Shown here piece after piece: positions 1-11,140 of a stretch of DNA of 64,000 nucleotides; position 1 is the stretch's first letter; each line of letters starts with the position of its first letter. The stretch spans positions 90,150,631 through 90,214,630 of the forward strand of contig NC_133648.1 in the NCBI RefSeq assembly GCF_009905375.1. The letters run 5' to 3'. The notes below the pieces were generated by a model. The model was not told where the DNA came from. It saw only the letters and a list, made by a program, of their open reading frames with translations, and did no database searches. This DNA is from Apium graveolens (lineage: Eukaryota; Streptophyta; Magnoliopsida; Apiales; Apiaceae). The position numbers and the translations under genes were made by a program.

Positions 1-210
1 AAAAGCTTTGAAAGTGACAATTTGTCTAGGTGGTACTGGTGGTTCAGGTGGTTGGTGTGGCTCACGGTTATCTTGGTTTTCAATTCGTTGTTGAAGAGTT
101 AGTTGTTGTTGAGCTATAACATTGGTTTGTTGTTGCAAGGTTTCCAGTAGTCGAAGAATATTTGGGTCTGTGGTGAAGGTGGTTGTTGGGTTCTTCTTTT
201 TGGGAGGCAT
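1..210 (-). CDS. Ty3/gypsy Gag N-terminus, element A, cut by window edge
   Basis: The reading frame starts at an ATG at 208-210 and stays open for 70 codons to the left edge. The product begins MPPKKK, the start also seen in the Gag genes of elements H and J in this window. It continues with a Gln-rich stretch (LQQQTNVIAQQQLTLQQR) and a Pro-rich stretch. This fits the low-complexity head of a chromovirus Gag, ahead of the capsid domain. Gag would form the retrotransposon particle in the cytoplasm. The primer binding site and 5' LTR lie upstream on the same strand, in correct order. Only the head is visible, so intactness of the gene cannot be judged. Confidence 0.75.
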   Translation of the reverse strand, partial: MPPKKKNPTTTFTTDPNILRLLETLQQQTNVIAQQQLTLQQRIENQDNREPHQPPEPPVPPRQIVTFKAF

Positions 211-521
211 GATCCTGAAATAAGAGTTGTGTCAAAACATATATGAATAATAAAATGATTCGAGGGTATCGCATGGCATTCTTATTTTCATATGGGGTCA
301 AGTTTCCAAATTAAGCAGATATGATGATAAAAATATAAAATAGCAGTTGAGAGCAAATGGAACAATAGCACATAATTATTGAAATTTTAAAGGTCACAGT
401 ACATAGGATTGGGACATAGTCTGATTCTAGGAATAACAGGCTTATTTAAAGGAAAAACGGAAACAACTGGGGATTCCATAGAGTCTGATAGTACAACAAC
501 ATGAAAGGTAAATGGAAAGAA
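211..521 (-). other. Untranslated spacer between leader ORF and gag, element A
   Basis: About 310 bases between the leader ORF and the gag ATG of element A. No convincing reading frame or structural RNA was seen. It would be part of the element's long 5' leader RNA. Confidence 0.5.
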
Positions 522-878
522 CTAAGGCTCCACTCCATCTGAACGGGGCTTGGTAGTCTTTTCCTCTCGAAGCGTCTTCACAATGCTCTGGAGCTCATCC
601 GCCACCATCTGAATGACATACTGGCTGGTACGGTCCCGGTGCGCTGACATCTCATCAAGCTTAGTGTTGACGTACTGAACCAAGGTCTCAAGTCTCGCAG
701 TCATCTGCTCCTTGGGCTTCCCTTCGTAGTTTCGGCTATCCGGATACACGTTCTTCAGTCGGTCTATCAGTCGGTCGTACTTGCCCTGAAGCATGTCGAA
801 CTCGCGCCTCAACTCAGCATACACGGAGAAAGCAATAGTGTCGTCCGACCCAGAGGATGACGAGGAATGCGCCCTTTG
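522..878 (-). CDS. Leader ORF of element A (unknown function, no ATG)
   Basis: An open frame of about 119 codons between the PBS and gag of element A. It begins with a Ser-rich acidic stretch (HSSSSSGSDD), then a charged, helix-forming segment (LRREFDMLQGKYDRL and onward) and ends REEKTTKPRSDGVEP. There is no ATG at the start: the frame is open back to an in-frame stop near 906. A pyrimidine-rich tract ending in TTGTCAG lies just upstream at about 879-890 and could be a splice acceptor. Elements E and I carry an ORF of different sequence at the same place. I do not recognise a family. Possible roles (spliced accessory protein, upstream exon of Gag) are inference. Confidence 0.5.
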   Translation of the reverse strand, partial: QRAHSSSSSGSDDTIAFSVYAELRREFDMLQGKYDRLIDRLKNVYPDSRNYEGKPKEQMTARLETLVQYVNTKLDEMSAHRDRTSQYVIQMVADELQSIVKTLREEKTTKPRSDGVEP

Positions 879-1001
879 CTGACAACCAATAATAAGAGGA
901 GTATTAATAATAATTTACTTAACCTACTCTCTCGCATATTATCTATAACCTACATACATATCCTATAACCTATTTGGGCTGTCCAGGGACTCTAAACCAT
1001 A

Positions 1002-1012
1002 GCTCTGATACG
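1002..1012 (-). promoter_or_regulatory. Primer binding site, element A
   Basis: Read on the minus strand, GTATCAGAGC follows the LTR end by seven bases. It matches the 3' end of initiator tRNA-Met, the usual primer for chromoviruses. It fixes the LTR boundary and the direction of element A. Confidence 0.8.
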
Positions 1013-1018
1013 AAAACC

Positions 1019-4000
1019 TGTCACACCCCCAACTTAAACAGCAAAATAAATATAGCTATTACATCATTTTAATGAAGAATACACAACCAAAATCCAAGAT
1101 CTTACAGTTTAGGGTTTGGAACAGCCCAACACTACCAACTATTACATCTGATTTAAAATACCGAGTCCTCACACAACTATTATTACTTATTCTACCTGAG
1201 CTCGAACATAAGCATCGGCATCACAGGTCTTACGGACAGTCTGCTTGAATCTAACCATAGATGCTAGCTGTAATATCAGGGTAAAGCAAGAAGTGAGCCA
1301 AATGCTCAACAAGTGCTAACAGTACGACACAAAACATAAATTGAGATATACTTTTAAGAATGACAATGGAAAGACATAACCAAAGGTAACGAGAGATAAA
1401 AACTATGTGAGATGGCATCATTTTGCTTGCATCAAAACTATTTTAAAATCATGTCTTAATCAAAATCATTTTATGACGCTACGGATTACAGCCGGTGATC
1501 AGCCGCGAAGTAATCCCGAACCTCGCTGGGTTCTAAAACATTATTGGGAATCCCTAGGCAACTTTTAAGCCTAATATAAGTGCGGAAAGGACTCGCGTCT
1601 CAGTCCAGATCCACCATTCAAAGAAAACATTTATCCTCCTTTGGGACTGAAAAACCCTCATTTTATATATTTCAAAAACTGATGCCGAATTATGACAAAA
1701 TCTCTTTTTGCAGTAAACATTTTTTTTTTCAAAGGATTATAGATCAACTCGAAACATGGGAAATATGGTACTAAATCTCAGGGCCATGATTCACAAAACT
1801 TTACTCTATTAGGGTAACCAAAAGGTTTTCATATGTCAGAACTTGGACAGGAAAATATGGTGAGTCTTATGGATAATATGAAGGGGTAATGCCAAACTGG
1901 GCTTAAAGCAATGGTTTCTCGTCAAGGTATAGGTGTTGGATCATTAAGAAGATAAGCTTCACGAATACTATGGGTGTTAAGGTAATGATCTCTAGCTCAT
2001 GATGTATATATATATCAGAATTGTCAAGCTTTAGGATAGGAAAGAGGGTATCAATCAATGAGGAATCATGTGGGTAAGTTTCTGATTATCAGAGTTCAAG
2101 GTAAGGTTCTATAGGGGTTCAAGTATCAGGATGAAATATAATTACTTAGGAATCATCAGCATGTTAATCAAGAGGATCAATCAAGTGATATAATAACTCT
2201 TCATTTTATCATGGCATTTAACTATCATGAAAAGACTTTTGATCTACTTGCATTACATACTCAAGGGTTCATGGCATTTCTATATAATTCAAAGATAAAC
2301 GAAAGATACGCTTGATTTAAACATATCAAAATGACTCAGGATAGTTGCATTAATATATAAGAACTATTTGTAGTAAATACGAAGGTCAAGTTAATCCACT
2401 TGCCTTGAGATAGGCTGGTCTGGTCTGACTGGTAGGAGCAACTGGAGCTTCACTCGACTTTTATGGCAAGTTTTCCCTCGTCTCGAGATCCTACATAAAT
2501 AATAATAATCCTCATTATAATATATTCTCACCAACTTAACCTATTTACAACCCAAAATTAAACACGGATGGCACTTAGGCCTATATGCACTTAATTTATA
2601 TTCACCTTTAAATTATAATTGCACACACATAGCCACATATTCACATATCATATATTAACACCAAATAACACCATATATACCATAATGCAACACTAGGCTT
2701 GGATGATCTCGACTCACAACTTAAGTCACTTGGTCGCTAAACTAGACAAGGTCTTCAAATTTCGGCTTCCTAAATCGATGTGCCTTTCCTAAATTATCCA
2801 AAACCTATTGACCCTCACTTGTGACTTTTGCTCTACTGACCTTATACTATCTTACAACTATGGTGGTCGACCTAATACTCACTTCTAAGTGTTCTAAAAC
2901 TATGTGATAAGTGATAGTGCTCACTGGTGCAAATTTCAGAATGACAACTATGGTTTCTTGAGTACATTAGACACTCTTAAACTACAAGTTTTCCTTCAAA
3001 ACTTTTACACAAGACTCTAATGACCTAAGGGCATCTCACAAACTTGATGTGGCTCAAGGGCCTGGCTTGGGCCTTCTTGGGCCTAAGCTAAAAGTCCAAG
3101 GTTCCCCTGTTTTTCTGGGCAGAAAATGCCCTGACTTGAATTAACTTGTGACACATGGTTCTAGCTCATATCCTATGAACTATGGTTGTAAACACTTCTC
3201 TGACATACCCTCTAACTAAGGCCCAATTGGGCCTAATGAGGGCCTACCCATGACATGGTCAAGTCTCCCTATTTCTAAGTTGCAACAAAACTGTCCCCTG
3301 CTGGACAGATTTTGTGATTCTACTTGTGCACCTAATCAAATGACATGCAAACCTCCAACCAACTCCTAAAACCTTTTATATACTCCCAATACCAACTTCT
3401 GGTAGCTTGGGTCTCAAAGTGCACACCAATGACATGGTCAAAACTTACTCTAAACCTCAGGGTGCTATACTGATTTTTCTGTAGAAACTATAACTCTCAT
3501 TTTCCAAGGTTTTGACTTGACAAACTCAACTAACAACAACTCAATACTTAAACCATGTCTTATACATGGTGATCTACTGACATAACTCCCTTATTATCAA
3601 AATAAACTTGGGTGAGATCATCCATGCCCAAAAACAACAACATGCAACCAAAAATATAACATGCAACTCATGGAAAGCACATAACAAGATTTCGGCTAGG
3701 CATAAAGTTTTAAATGCTTGCAAAATCGACTTGCACCTAATACTCATCCTTAATAATCATGAAATATAACTTCTTTTAAGTATTAACAAGAAAGTTATCA
3801 TGGAAACAATCTATTTTAAGCACACATATTTCGAATTTATAGATTTTTAAACATAACTACATGATTTCGAAAAGAGTAGCATGCAAAACATAGTTGATCA
3901 TCATTTTAATGTCTTAAAACTAACATGCATGGCTAAACATAAATATATAATGAAATTTCAGTAGCATGCAAAGGATTTTAAAGCATGATATCTTCATAAA

Positions 4001-4895
4001 ACACTTAGTTAGCACATATACATAATATATCTCATAGAGAGCTCTTGAATTCACAAGAATCAAGAGTTTCTCTTTGGAGATCACATAAGAACTACACATG
4101 CATCCATGGAACTTCAACTTCCAAGTCACAAAACACTTGGAAAGTATATAAGATGAATGTAGGTAAAAGATTTACACTTGGGAAGATGAAGAATGAATTG
4201 AAAAATGGAAGGGGGTGGGGGGTTTTGGCTTTCGGCCGAGAGCAAGGTGGGAGGGGGGAAAAAGGAGAGAAATTTGTGGTGTGTTGGAGTGTGGAATGAG
4301 AATGACTTCTCCCACTTTGATTTCTTTGTTTTATGCTATTTAGTTTACAAATGATGAGTGGAAGTGAGAACTTACAAAAATGTCCCTTGGTTAAAGTTAG
4401 GCCATTTTGCATGCAAGGCTAAGGTAGTAATTTGGTAATAATCAAATGAGTTAGTGGGGGTTGGAAAAGTCTTGTTTGCCCTTTGAGAGAATAGAACGGT
4501 GATTTGCATGCATGGTCTCTTATGTAATTTGATAAATATGACAACTAAAATTTACAATGATTTATTTTTATAAAATAAAATACAAGTTCAAAAATTATAG
4601 AATTTATATCATAAAATAACTTGGATTTTTAGAGACTTTATAAAATCATTTTCAAAATTTGTGAACAAAATATCTTTTAAAAGAAAATTTTTCCAAAGCT
4701 TAGAATATTCCTTATAAATCAAAAATAAAGAAATTAAATAAACTCTTGCTTTGAAAAATCATATACTACACAAAGCAAATTTATAATGCAGAAACTTTCA
4801 CTCACACTAGCGTACAATCATTGAATATATTTTCATTTGAATTTAATATTATACCCAATCCACAAATAATATTACATAAAATGTCGGTCGTAACA
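1019..4895 (-). mobile_element. 5' LTR of gypsy element A (about 3.9 kb)
   Basis: On the minus strand this starts TGTTACGACCGACATTTTAT at 4895 and ends GGGGGTGTGACA at 1019, just before the primer binding site. Its right edge lies inside sequence that continues the pol remnant of element B; compare 35727 onward in element E, which reads through without interruption. A G-rich tract at 4209-4222 and a box GGCCGAGAGC at 4234-4243 (GCTCTCGGCC on the element strand) recur in the other long LTRs here and probably mark the transcribed leader. The second LTR is outside the window, so the target duplication cannot be checked. No genes are seen inside. Confidence 0.8.
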
Positions 4896-5902
4896 GAACA
4901 AGTGTTCATGATCATAGTGATCTCTCAATAAATTCTTTTACTTCTATACGAAGGACCAAGCTTTCGAAGATGGAGGCAGCTAAAGATGAAGTGGTACCAA
5001 GTACGGTGGTATTCCGATTCTAACGCGTTCGTGATACTAAGGTTGACGCGATTATTAAATGGTTATAAAACTCTAGCGAGTAAAGGTATATCTAGAATAG
5101 TATCCTGTACGGAAGATAGTACCGATTACGAACTGGAAAAGAATGGGTATTGAGAAGCAAAAGCTATAAAGCTAGAAGCTATGATGAGAGTCTGTGCAAT
5201 AGACTTGAAAGAATTTGGAATGATCACTTAACGCGGATTGAGTTTTCTTACGATAATAGATCATATGTCATTATCGAGATGTCGCCTTATGAGATCCTTG
5301 AGGGAACACAATGTCGATCTCCCTTATGTTAGGATGAAGTTGCAGAGCGCTAGATGCTCGGACCAGCTGTGGTCCAAAGGGCCAGGGATATAATAGATCT
5401 AATCAGAGGACAGCTGGTAGTAGCCCAAGATGGACATAAGAAGTATGTTGATTTGACACGAAAGGACAAAGAGTAGGAAGTAGGGGACCTAGTGCAATTA
5501 TAGGTATTCCCTTGAAAAGGATGGATGAGGTTTGGAAAGAAAGGAAAGCTAAGCCCTCGAATTGTTGGACCCTTTGAGGTATTAAGACGTATTGGGAAGT
5601 TAGCATGTGAGATAGCCCTACCCCCGAACCTGTAGCAAGTTCATAACGTGTTCCATGTATCAATGTTAAGGAAGTGTAATTCGGATGCCCGACAAATAGG
5701 GGCGTATGAGCGCATAGACATGCAACCAGACATAACCTATATGGAGCAACCAGGAAGGGTTATAGATCAAAAAGGGACAAGTACTTAGGAGAAGGGTTAT
5801 CAAACTAGTCAGAGTTGGTGGTAGAACTACAATATGGGAAAATTGACTTGAGAGTTAGAAAGTGCAATGCTAAGAAAGTATCCCTATTCATTTTTTATCT
5901 GA
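4896..5902 (+). pseudogene. Gypsy pol 3' end remnant (integrase C-terminus and chromodomain-like end), element B
   Basis: From about 5150 the translation matches the C-terminal part of a chromovirus integrase. It contains NDHLTRIEFSYDNRSY, SPYEILEG, RSPLC, KGKLSPR, GPFEVLRRIGKLA, HNVFHVSMLRK and, at the end, ELESAMLRKYP. Stops interrupt it at about 5330 (in place of the Trp before DEV), 5474 and 5502, and more follow in the last 120 codons. The same first three stops occur at the matching places in element E (36161, 36305, 36331), so they were inherited from a common defective parent. The part before 5150 aligns with 35728-35970 but is too decayed to assign. Catalytic residues are not recognisable. 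Non-functional. Confidence 0.85.
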
Positions 5903-5922
5903 TTCCGGGACATAATCCTTTT

Positions 5923-5935
5923 AAGGAGGGGAGAC
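5923..5935 (+). promoter_or_regulatory. Polypurine tract, element B
   Basis: AAGGAGGGGAGAC directly before the TG of the 3' LTR. It primes plus-strand DNA synthesis. The identical tract precedes the 3' LTR of element E at 36753. Confidence 0.85.
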
Positions 5936-8025
5936 TGTAATAACTCCAATTTTTGGAATTTTTGAAACACGGATGAATAGTAACTTTTGTTGATGATGCT
6001 CATTAAGGAAAATTATCAGACCAAGCTATATAGGAGTGCATTTATGGAAATTCTAAGATCGTATTAGATTTCCATAAAGTAAATGAGTGTATGTAAAGAT
6101 CGTCAGAATCCAAATTCGAACACTTTGATTTTTCCCGAAAACCCACCAGATACAGAAAGAATTGAGTATAAGGTAACATGATAAAAAAGGATTTAAATTC
6201 GAGGATTTTAAGAGAGGATCATAAAAAGGAATATAAATATTGAGAAAGGTTTAGGGGAAACCCAAGTAATAAGATCCCGGGTATGATCCCTCAAACGATA
6301 AACGAGAACGAAAGTTAAGCGAACCGTATAACAGATAAACGGTCATTAGCCAAGTAATTAGGAGTTAATCAAAGAGGTTAGTGGATGATGATGTCATCAC
6401 ACCATAAGGAGAAGACATGTGGCAAATGGATGACATAAGTAGGGTGATGTAAGCATGACAAAGTGGGAAGGATTGGTTGGTTGATTGTGAGCCACACATT
6501 TTTACCATGGTAACAATTAATTATCAAACAAAAGAAGCAACCAACCAACAAATATCATAACACAAAACAAATTGGAAGTTGACTTTCATTTCCAAGAAGA
6601 AAGCTCTCGGCCTTCCTTCCATTTCAAGGAGAAAAAATTTAAAAAACCGAGATCCAAGCTTTGATAATTTGCAAGGTAATTATCTAAGGTCCCTTATACT
6701 TAGATATAGCTATCCTAGGAATCTAAGCTTCCATTTCCTTCACAATCTCTTTCAATAAATCATTGAAGAAGAGAGTGAATAGTGTTTTCAAGAACTTGAA
6801 ACTTTTGATCTTGTGTTTTTGTTTAGATATAACTTTTGTAAGGATTTTCAAAGGTTGTTTCAAGCTCCTTAGTTACTTCTACTCACCAAGGAAGGTATAA
6901 TCACTTACCCTAGCCTTATTATTGAATATTTAGAGCTTGTTATGATTGGTATAGTTCATGTAAAGCATGATTCTTGTATATTTAGAGTTTGGTTGGATTT
7001 GTAATGAGTTTGAGTTGTAAATCTTGGATTATTGGTTAATGAACTTAAGTATAGCTTTTAGTTCATATTTGGGGGTAGTATAAATTATAAAATCTTGAGA
7101 TGTTGGGACTGATGTAGTGAATTTTGGATGGATTTTAGTTGTAATGTTGATTGTGGGTTGATTTGTGGATTAATTGGAGTAGTTTAAAATTTGGTAATCA
7201 CGTAAACATAGCCGTCGTAATGCCCGATTTACCTTAGACTGTTTTTGTTCTTAACTTCAAGACCTTTTAACTCACTGTAAGATTCTTACCATTGCCATGT
7301 TTAGATAGTTCATGTTACAAGCTTCGTTTTGATATGTGGTTCGCTTGAATCCGATGTACGGTTTAGGAGAAACAACCGTTTTAAGTAAAGGCATTTCGCA
7401 AACGAACCATTACCCCTCGCCTTACTTTGAAACCTTGGTTAAGGCCCTTAAATGACTAATTGGAGTATGAAACAATTATTTAAAGTGGATTAGGCAGTTG
7501 GTAGAGTACTCGCGAAAGAATCGCCTTAAAATTCTTAATGGTTAATTTATTAAAAATGGGGGAGCCAAGGATACTCGAACGACTTATGTGATTCGTTAAG
7601 CGTAAGAGTGACCATAAGCAAACATTAGGGTTCAGTTGGTTAAAGTCTAGTTTCTTAAGCGACCATGGTTTACTTCCGACTTATGTTGTTGTTCATAGGT
7701 TATCAGACCCACTCTAAGCTTAAGTATATCCGGGAACACTCAGGCAAGTTTTCTACCCGTTATACTGTTGTTGTGATGTATATATGTATATGCATTGTCT
7801 TGTGATAGTGCATGATTGTTATTAGCAAATCTTGCGATATATTGGAGCATGCCGATATGGTATATATGCATGCCTGTTTCATAATCTTGATATCTAATTG
7901 TTGATTCAAATGCTTATAAGTTGCATAATACCTATGCTAGAGATAAGCAGTAGTTACGTATACCCTTAGTATAGGGGACCCAAAGGTGAATATTTTCTAA
8001 ACCGTGAGTCGATGTTCCCGAGTAT

Positions 8026-8069
8026 AATATATATATATATATATATATTTATATTTTTATATATATATA
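8026..8069. repeat. AT microsatellite in LTR of B
   Basis: Run of alternating A and T with small interruptions. The same position is AT-rich in the other LTR copies (28946, 38817, 54536), with different lengths. Confidence 0.85.
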
Positions 8070-8126
8070 GATATAGTTTTCAAAACTATTAATCGAATAA
8101 GGTTTATTCGATAACTTTATTTTAGT

Positions 8127-8238
8127 TAATGAATATTATTTTGAATATTCATTCGAGGACTTATGACTCCGCTTATTTTATTTAATGAATATTATTTTGA
8201 ATATTCATTCGAGGACTTATGACTCCGCTTATTTTATT
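8127..8238 (+). repeat. Two tandem 56-bp units in LTR of B
   Basis: Units start at 8127 and 8183 with TAATGAATATTATTTTGAAT and end GACTTATGACTCCGCTTATT. Each includes a small inverted repeat (GAATATT...AATATTC). E carries about three diverged units at 29029-29190 and 38905-39070, and I carries them inverted at about 54330-54480. Confidence 0.85.
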
Positions 8239-8745
8239 AAATAATATTTTTTATTTGATTAAAGAATAATGTTTCGATAATCAAACTTATTTTCGATTAT
8301 TCAAATAAAGATCGTACTTTCGTATAAAGTATGTCTTTGGTTATTTATTATTCATTTCAATTATGAGTTGTAAAACTTCTACTTCAAATATTTTTATAAA
8401 GATTATCCTTTATGGGAATATTATTTAAGTAATAATATTCAGATATTTTCTCCAACATATCGGGACTGATTTATTTTATTAAATCAGCGTTACTCTAAAC
8501 ATTCTTTAAAATGTTTTCGAGTCTTCAAAATGATTTTTAAAAGTTAGAGCGGATCCCAAAACTCATTTTTAGATTTAAGATCTTCCTTTCGAAGGGGATT
8601 TAAATACTCACTCAAAACCTGAGGGATCCGGCTCTGTGGTGTATTTTATATTCGCAACGAGGTTGCTGTTTTGAGAAAACATTTTGATTACTTGCCCAAC
8701 GTTCGGGAAGTAAGTCCATCTATTTGAGTCGACATAAGCAACATG

Positions 8746-8820
8746 GGCTCAGTGGGCGTCCATGAAAGTGTAAGTGGCTCAGTGGGAGTCGATCAATGCG
8801 TAAGTGGCTGAGTGGCAGTC
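8746..8820 (+). repeat. Three 30-bp tandem repeats in LTR of B
   Basis: GGCTCAGTGGGCGTC (8746), GGCTCAGTGGGAGTC (8776) and GGCTGAGTGGCAGTC (8806), exactly 30 bp apart. The E and I LTRs have unrelated sequence at this place. Confidence 0.85.
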
Positions 8821-9997
8821 CAGCATAGGTCCTATTGCGGCCAGGGTGATGACCAGTGGGGAATTCGTCCATCTACTAGTAGAAAAGGTTACTTATTGGT
8901 ATATTTGACTGATCAGCAAGATATTAGGTTTGTGCCAAGGTTTTCTTCTTTCCAAATTCATTGGATATTATAACTCTATTTATACTTTTCATAACAGAGG
9001 TTTCCAAGGAAAGTATGAGATATATATATAGGTGTATATATATATCGGGACTTAATGAAGTATCTCGTAACTTCATTTCTTTTGAATGATATTTCAAAGA
9101 TTGAATCTATTCAAATCTTATCTTGTAGTCTCATCTATGTGATGAACTTTTGAAACTGATTATACCTTGAACGGTGGTAGTTCAAGTAGTATTCGGAAAA
9201 GATATAAGTATATTGGAGTATCTCGTAACTTCACCTTTTCAACTTATATCTGGTTAATGATTATCTTATGCATGACAAAGATTTTCAGAAAAACGTTGAG
9301 ACAAGGTTAGATATATGAGATCACATTGCAACGATATTTTTTATACAGTTATAAACTGGAACTCTGTGTATATTATACATGGTAGAGGATTTCAATATTT
9401 TGAAATGTATATATACATATATACTAAATATTTTGCGACTTGGTCGCATTAAGAGATCAAACTTGGTTCATTTCTTCTTGACCAAGACTTTCATGAGTAC
9501 TATGAGAATGCTCATATATTGTTAATTATAATACATATTATTTTGGTGGGCTTGTTGCTCACCCTTGCTTTCTTCTTTCATCACACAACAACAGATAGAA
9601 AATATGAACAGGACCAAGCTTCCAATTTGCAAGCGGTTAGGAAACGTTCCGCAGTTTTCTGAAAGCGTTGATGCCGTGTAGCTGAGGTAGGATTACCAAT
9701 AGGCTAGGCTTCCAACTTTTGATACACTAGACTTATGTATCTATATGAATTGTAATAATGGAAAGGAATATGTAAATTATTCAGAAACCCTTTTAAGGTG
9801 TAATGGTTTATAATTGTGGAATAAAATGACTTGTGTTATTTTCGGATATTCATCTCTGAGACTATAACTTGTGATGTGTGTGTATATTGTGGGGTCATAG
9901 TACGCAGTAGTTGGTTGATTATTAAGATTAAGTATTATTAAGGGAAATTGAACTCGTGACAACCCGAATCCCCGACCCCGGATTTGGGGGTGTTACA

Positions 9998-10560
9998 GTT
10001 CACCAGATACACATGGGTGTATTTCTTGCACACAAAAAGTTAAAGTGCATCTATCTTGATTGATCATGTCAAACAACTGGATAAATTGGTCAAAGACTCT
10101 GTGAAAATCATAAGAAGTGATAATGGCACTGAGTTCAAGAATTTGATTATGGAAGAGTTTTGCAAAGACCATGGAATCAAGTAGGAATTCTCTGCTCCTG
10201 GAACTCCACAACAAAATGGAGTTGTTGAAAGAAAGAATAGGACTCTTATTGAAGCTGGACGAACTATGCTTGATGAAGCAAAGTTACCAACCTATTTTTG
10301 GGCTGAAGCTGTGTAGACTGCTTGTTTTACTCAGAATGCAACACTTATCAACAAGCATGGAAAGACACCATATGAGATGGTGAAGAAAAAGAAGCCAAAT
10401 CTGAAGTATTTTCATGTATTTGGATGCAAGTGTTTTGTTCTTAAGACTAATCCTGAATAGCTATCCAAATTTTATCTAAAAGATGATGAAGGAATTTTTG
10501 TTAGATATCCACTTTCCACAAAAGCCTTTAGAGTCTACAATTTAAGAACAAGGGTTGTCA
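9998..10560 (+). pseudogene. Copia integrase core remnant, element C
   Basis: This resumes in mid-integrase where element B inserted (TWVYFLHTK). The DDE core shows the second Asp in RSDNGTEFKN and the Glu in TPQQNGVVERKN, followed by LPTYFWAEAV, KTPYE and FHVFGCKCF, all standard for Ty1/copia integrase. The first catalytic Asp lies left of B, outside the window. In-frame stops at 10182, 10314 and 10458 each sit where a Gln (CAG/CAA) codon is plausible. It is broken but the frame is otherwise kept. In life it would insert the cDNA copy into chromosomes. It is closely similar to D's integrase at 18310-19060. Confidence 0.9.
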
Positions 10561-10657
10561 TGGAATCTATCAATGTCTCTTTTGATGATAAGAAGATTAT
10601 TGGACTTGAAGATTTCAATGATCATGATCAGCTGAGATTTGAGAATGAGGTTTTAAA

Positions 10658-10727
10658 TTCTGATTCTATAAATCCTGATAGTCTAAATCCTGACAGTCTA
10701 AATCCTGATACTACAAACTCTGATGGA
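10658..10727 (+). repeat. Five 15-bp repeats carrying TCTGAT/CCTGAT in copia C linker
   Basis: The TGAT/TGAC core recurs at 10661, 10676, 10691, 10706 and 10721, exactly 15 bp apart, within units like AATCCTGATAGTCTA. Each unit encodes five residues (approximately NPDSL). Confidence 0.9.
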
Positions 10728-10849
10728 TTAAACTTTGATGTTATTGAAACTATGGTGACTATGCCAACGGAAAATGCACATGTGCAGGGGGAGCTTATAG
10801 AAGATCCAACCACATCTCAAGAAGCATCAGAATCTAGAATAGGCTCTTC

Positions 10850-10912
10850 AAGTTCTGATTCATCAAGTTCTGATAATTTTGGAAACTCAAGTTCTGATAA
10901 TTCTGGAAACTC
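10850..10912 (+). repeat. AAGTTCTGATAA repeats in copia C linker
   Basis: AGTTCTGAT occurs at 10851, 10865 and 10889; the last two are followed by AA and TTTTGGAAACTCA or TTCTGGAAACTCA. This is the same core as in the 15-bp repeats upstream and in the spacer after pol. Confidence 0.85.
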
Positions 10913-11140
10913 AAATACTGAAGGATCCAACTCAGAGAGCATAATTTCAGGGGGAGCATCAGAAAATATTCATGGAGACAGCATGGATCATGGAGGAGCA
11001 TCCAGTTCTAGAGATAACCTTCCATCTACAAGGAAGTGGACTAAAGCACATACACCTGACTTGATTATTAGAGATCCTAAAGTAGGTATAAGAACTAGAA
11101 CAACAACATCAAATGAATGTCTCCATCACTCTTTTCTTTC

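Larger units (their letters stand above)
5936..9997 (+). mobile_element. 3' LTR of gypsy element B (4.06 kb)
   Basis: Starts TGTAATAACTCCAATTTTTG after the polypurine tract and ends GGGGGTGTTACA at 9997, where copia C integrase coding resumes. It is a diverged copy of the LTRs at 26884, 36766 and 52427. Shared landmarks are a palindrome GATGATGTCATC (6387-6398), the box GCTCTCGGCC (6603-6612), an AT microsatellite (8026-8069) and 56-bp tandem units. A private feature is a three-copy 30-bp repeat at 8746-8820. There are no genes inside; the short ORF at its end is not supported. Confidence 0.85.
10561..11140 (+). pseudogene. Integrase-RT linker of copia C with repeated TCTGAT motif
   Basis: An open stretch joining integrase and RT in Gag-Pol. 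It begins ESINVSFDDKKIIGLEDF, matching ESIHVVFDDKKIEGLKD in D. It then becomes acidic and Ser/Asn-rich: an SINPDSLNPDSLNPD repeat, later SSSSDSSSSDN. The low complexity comes from a nucleotide motif (see separate entries). It ends TRKWTKAHTPDLIIRDPKVG, the conserved lead-in to RT. Such linkers are variable and disordered in Sireviruses. No enzymatic role is expected. Confidence 0.8.

Noticed and set aside
4045..4412. ORFs of 84 and 106 codons in the LTR of A
   Set aside because: They overlap on opposite strands over a G-rich tract, with no recognisable protein content.
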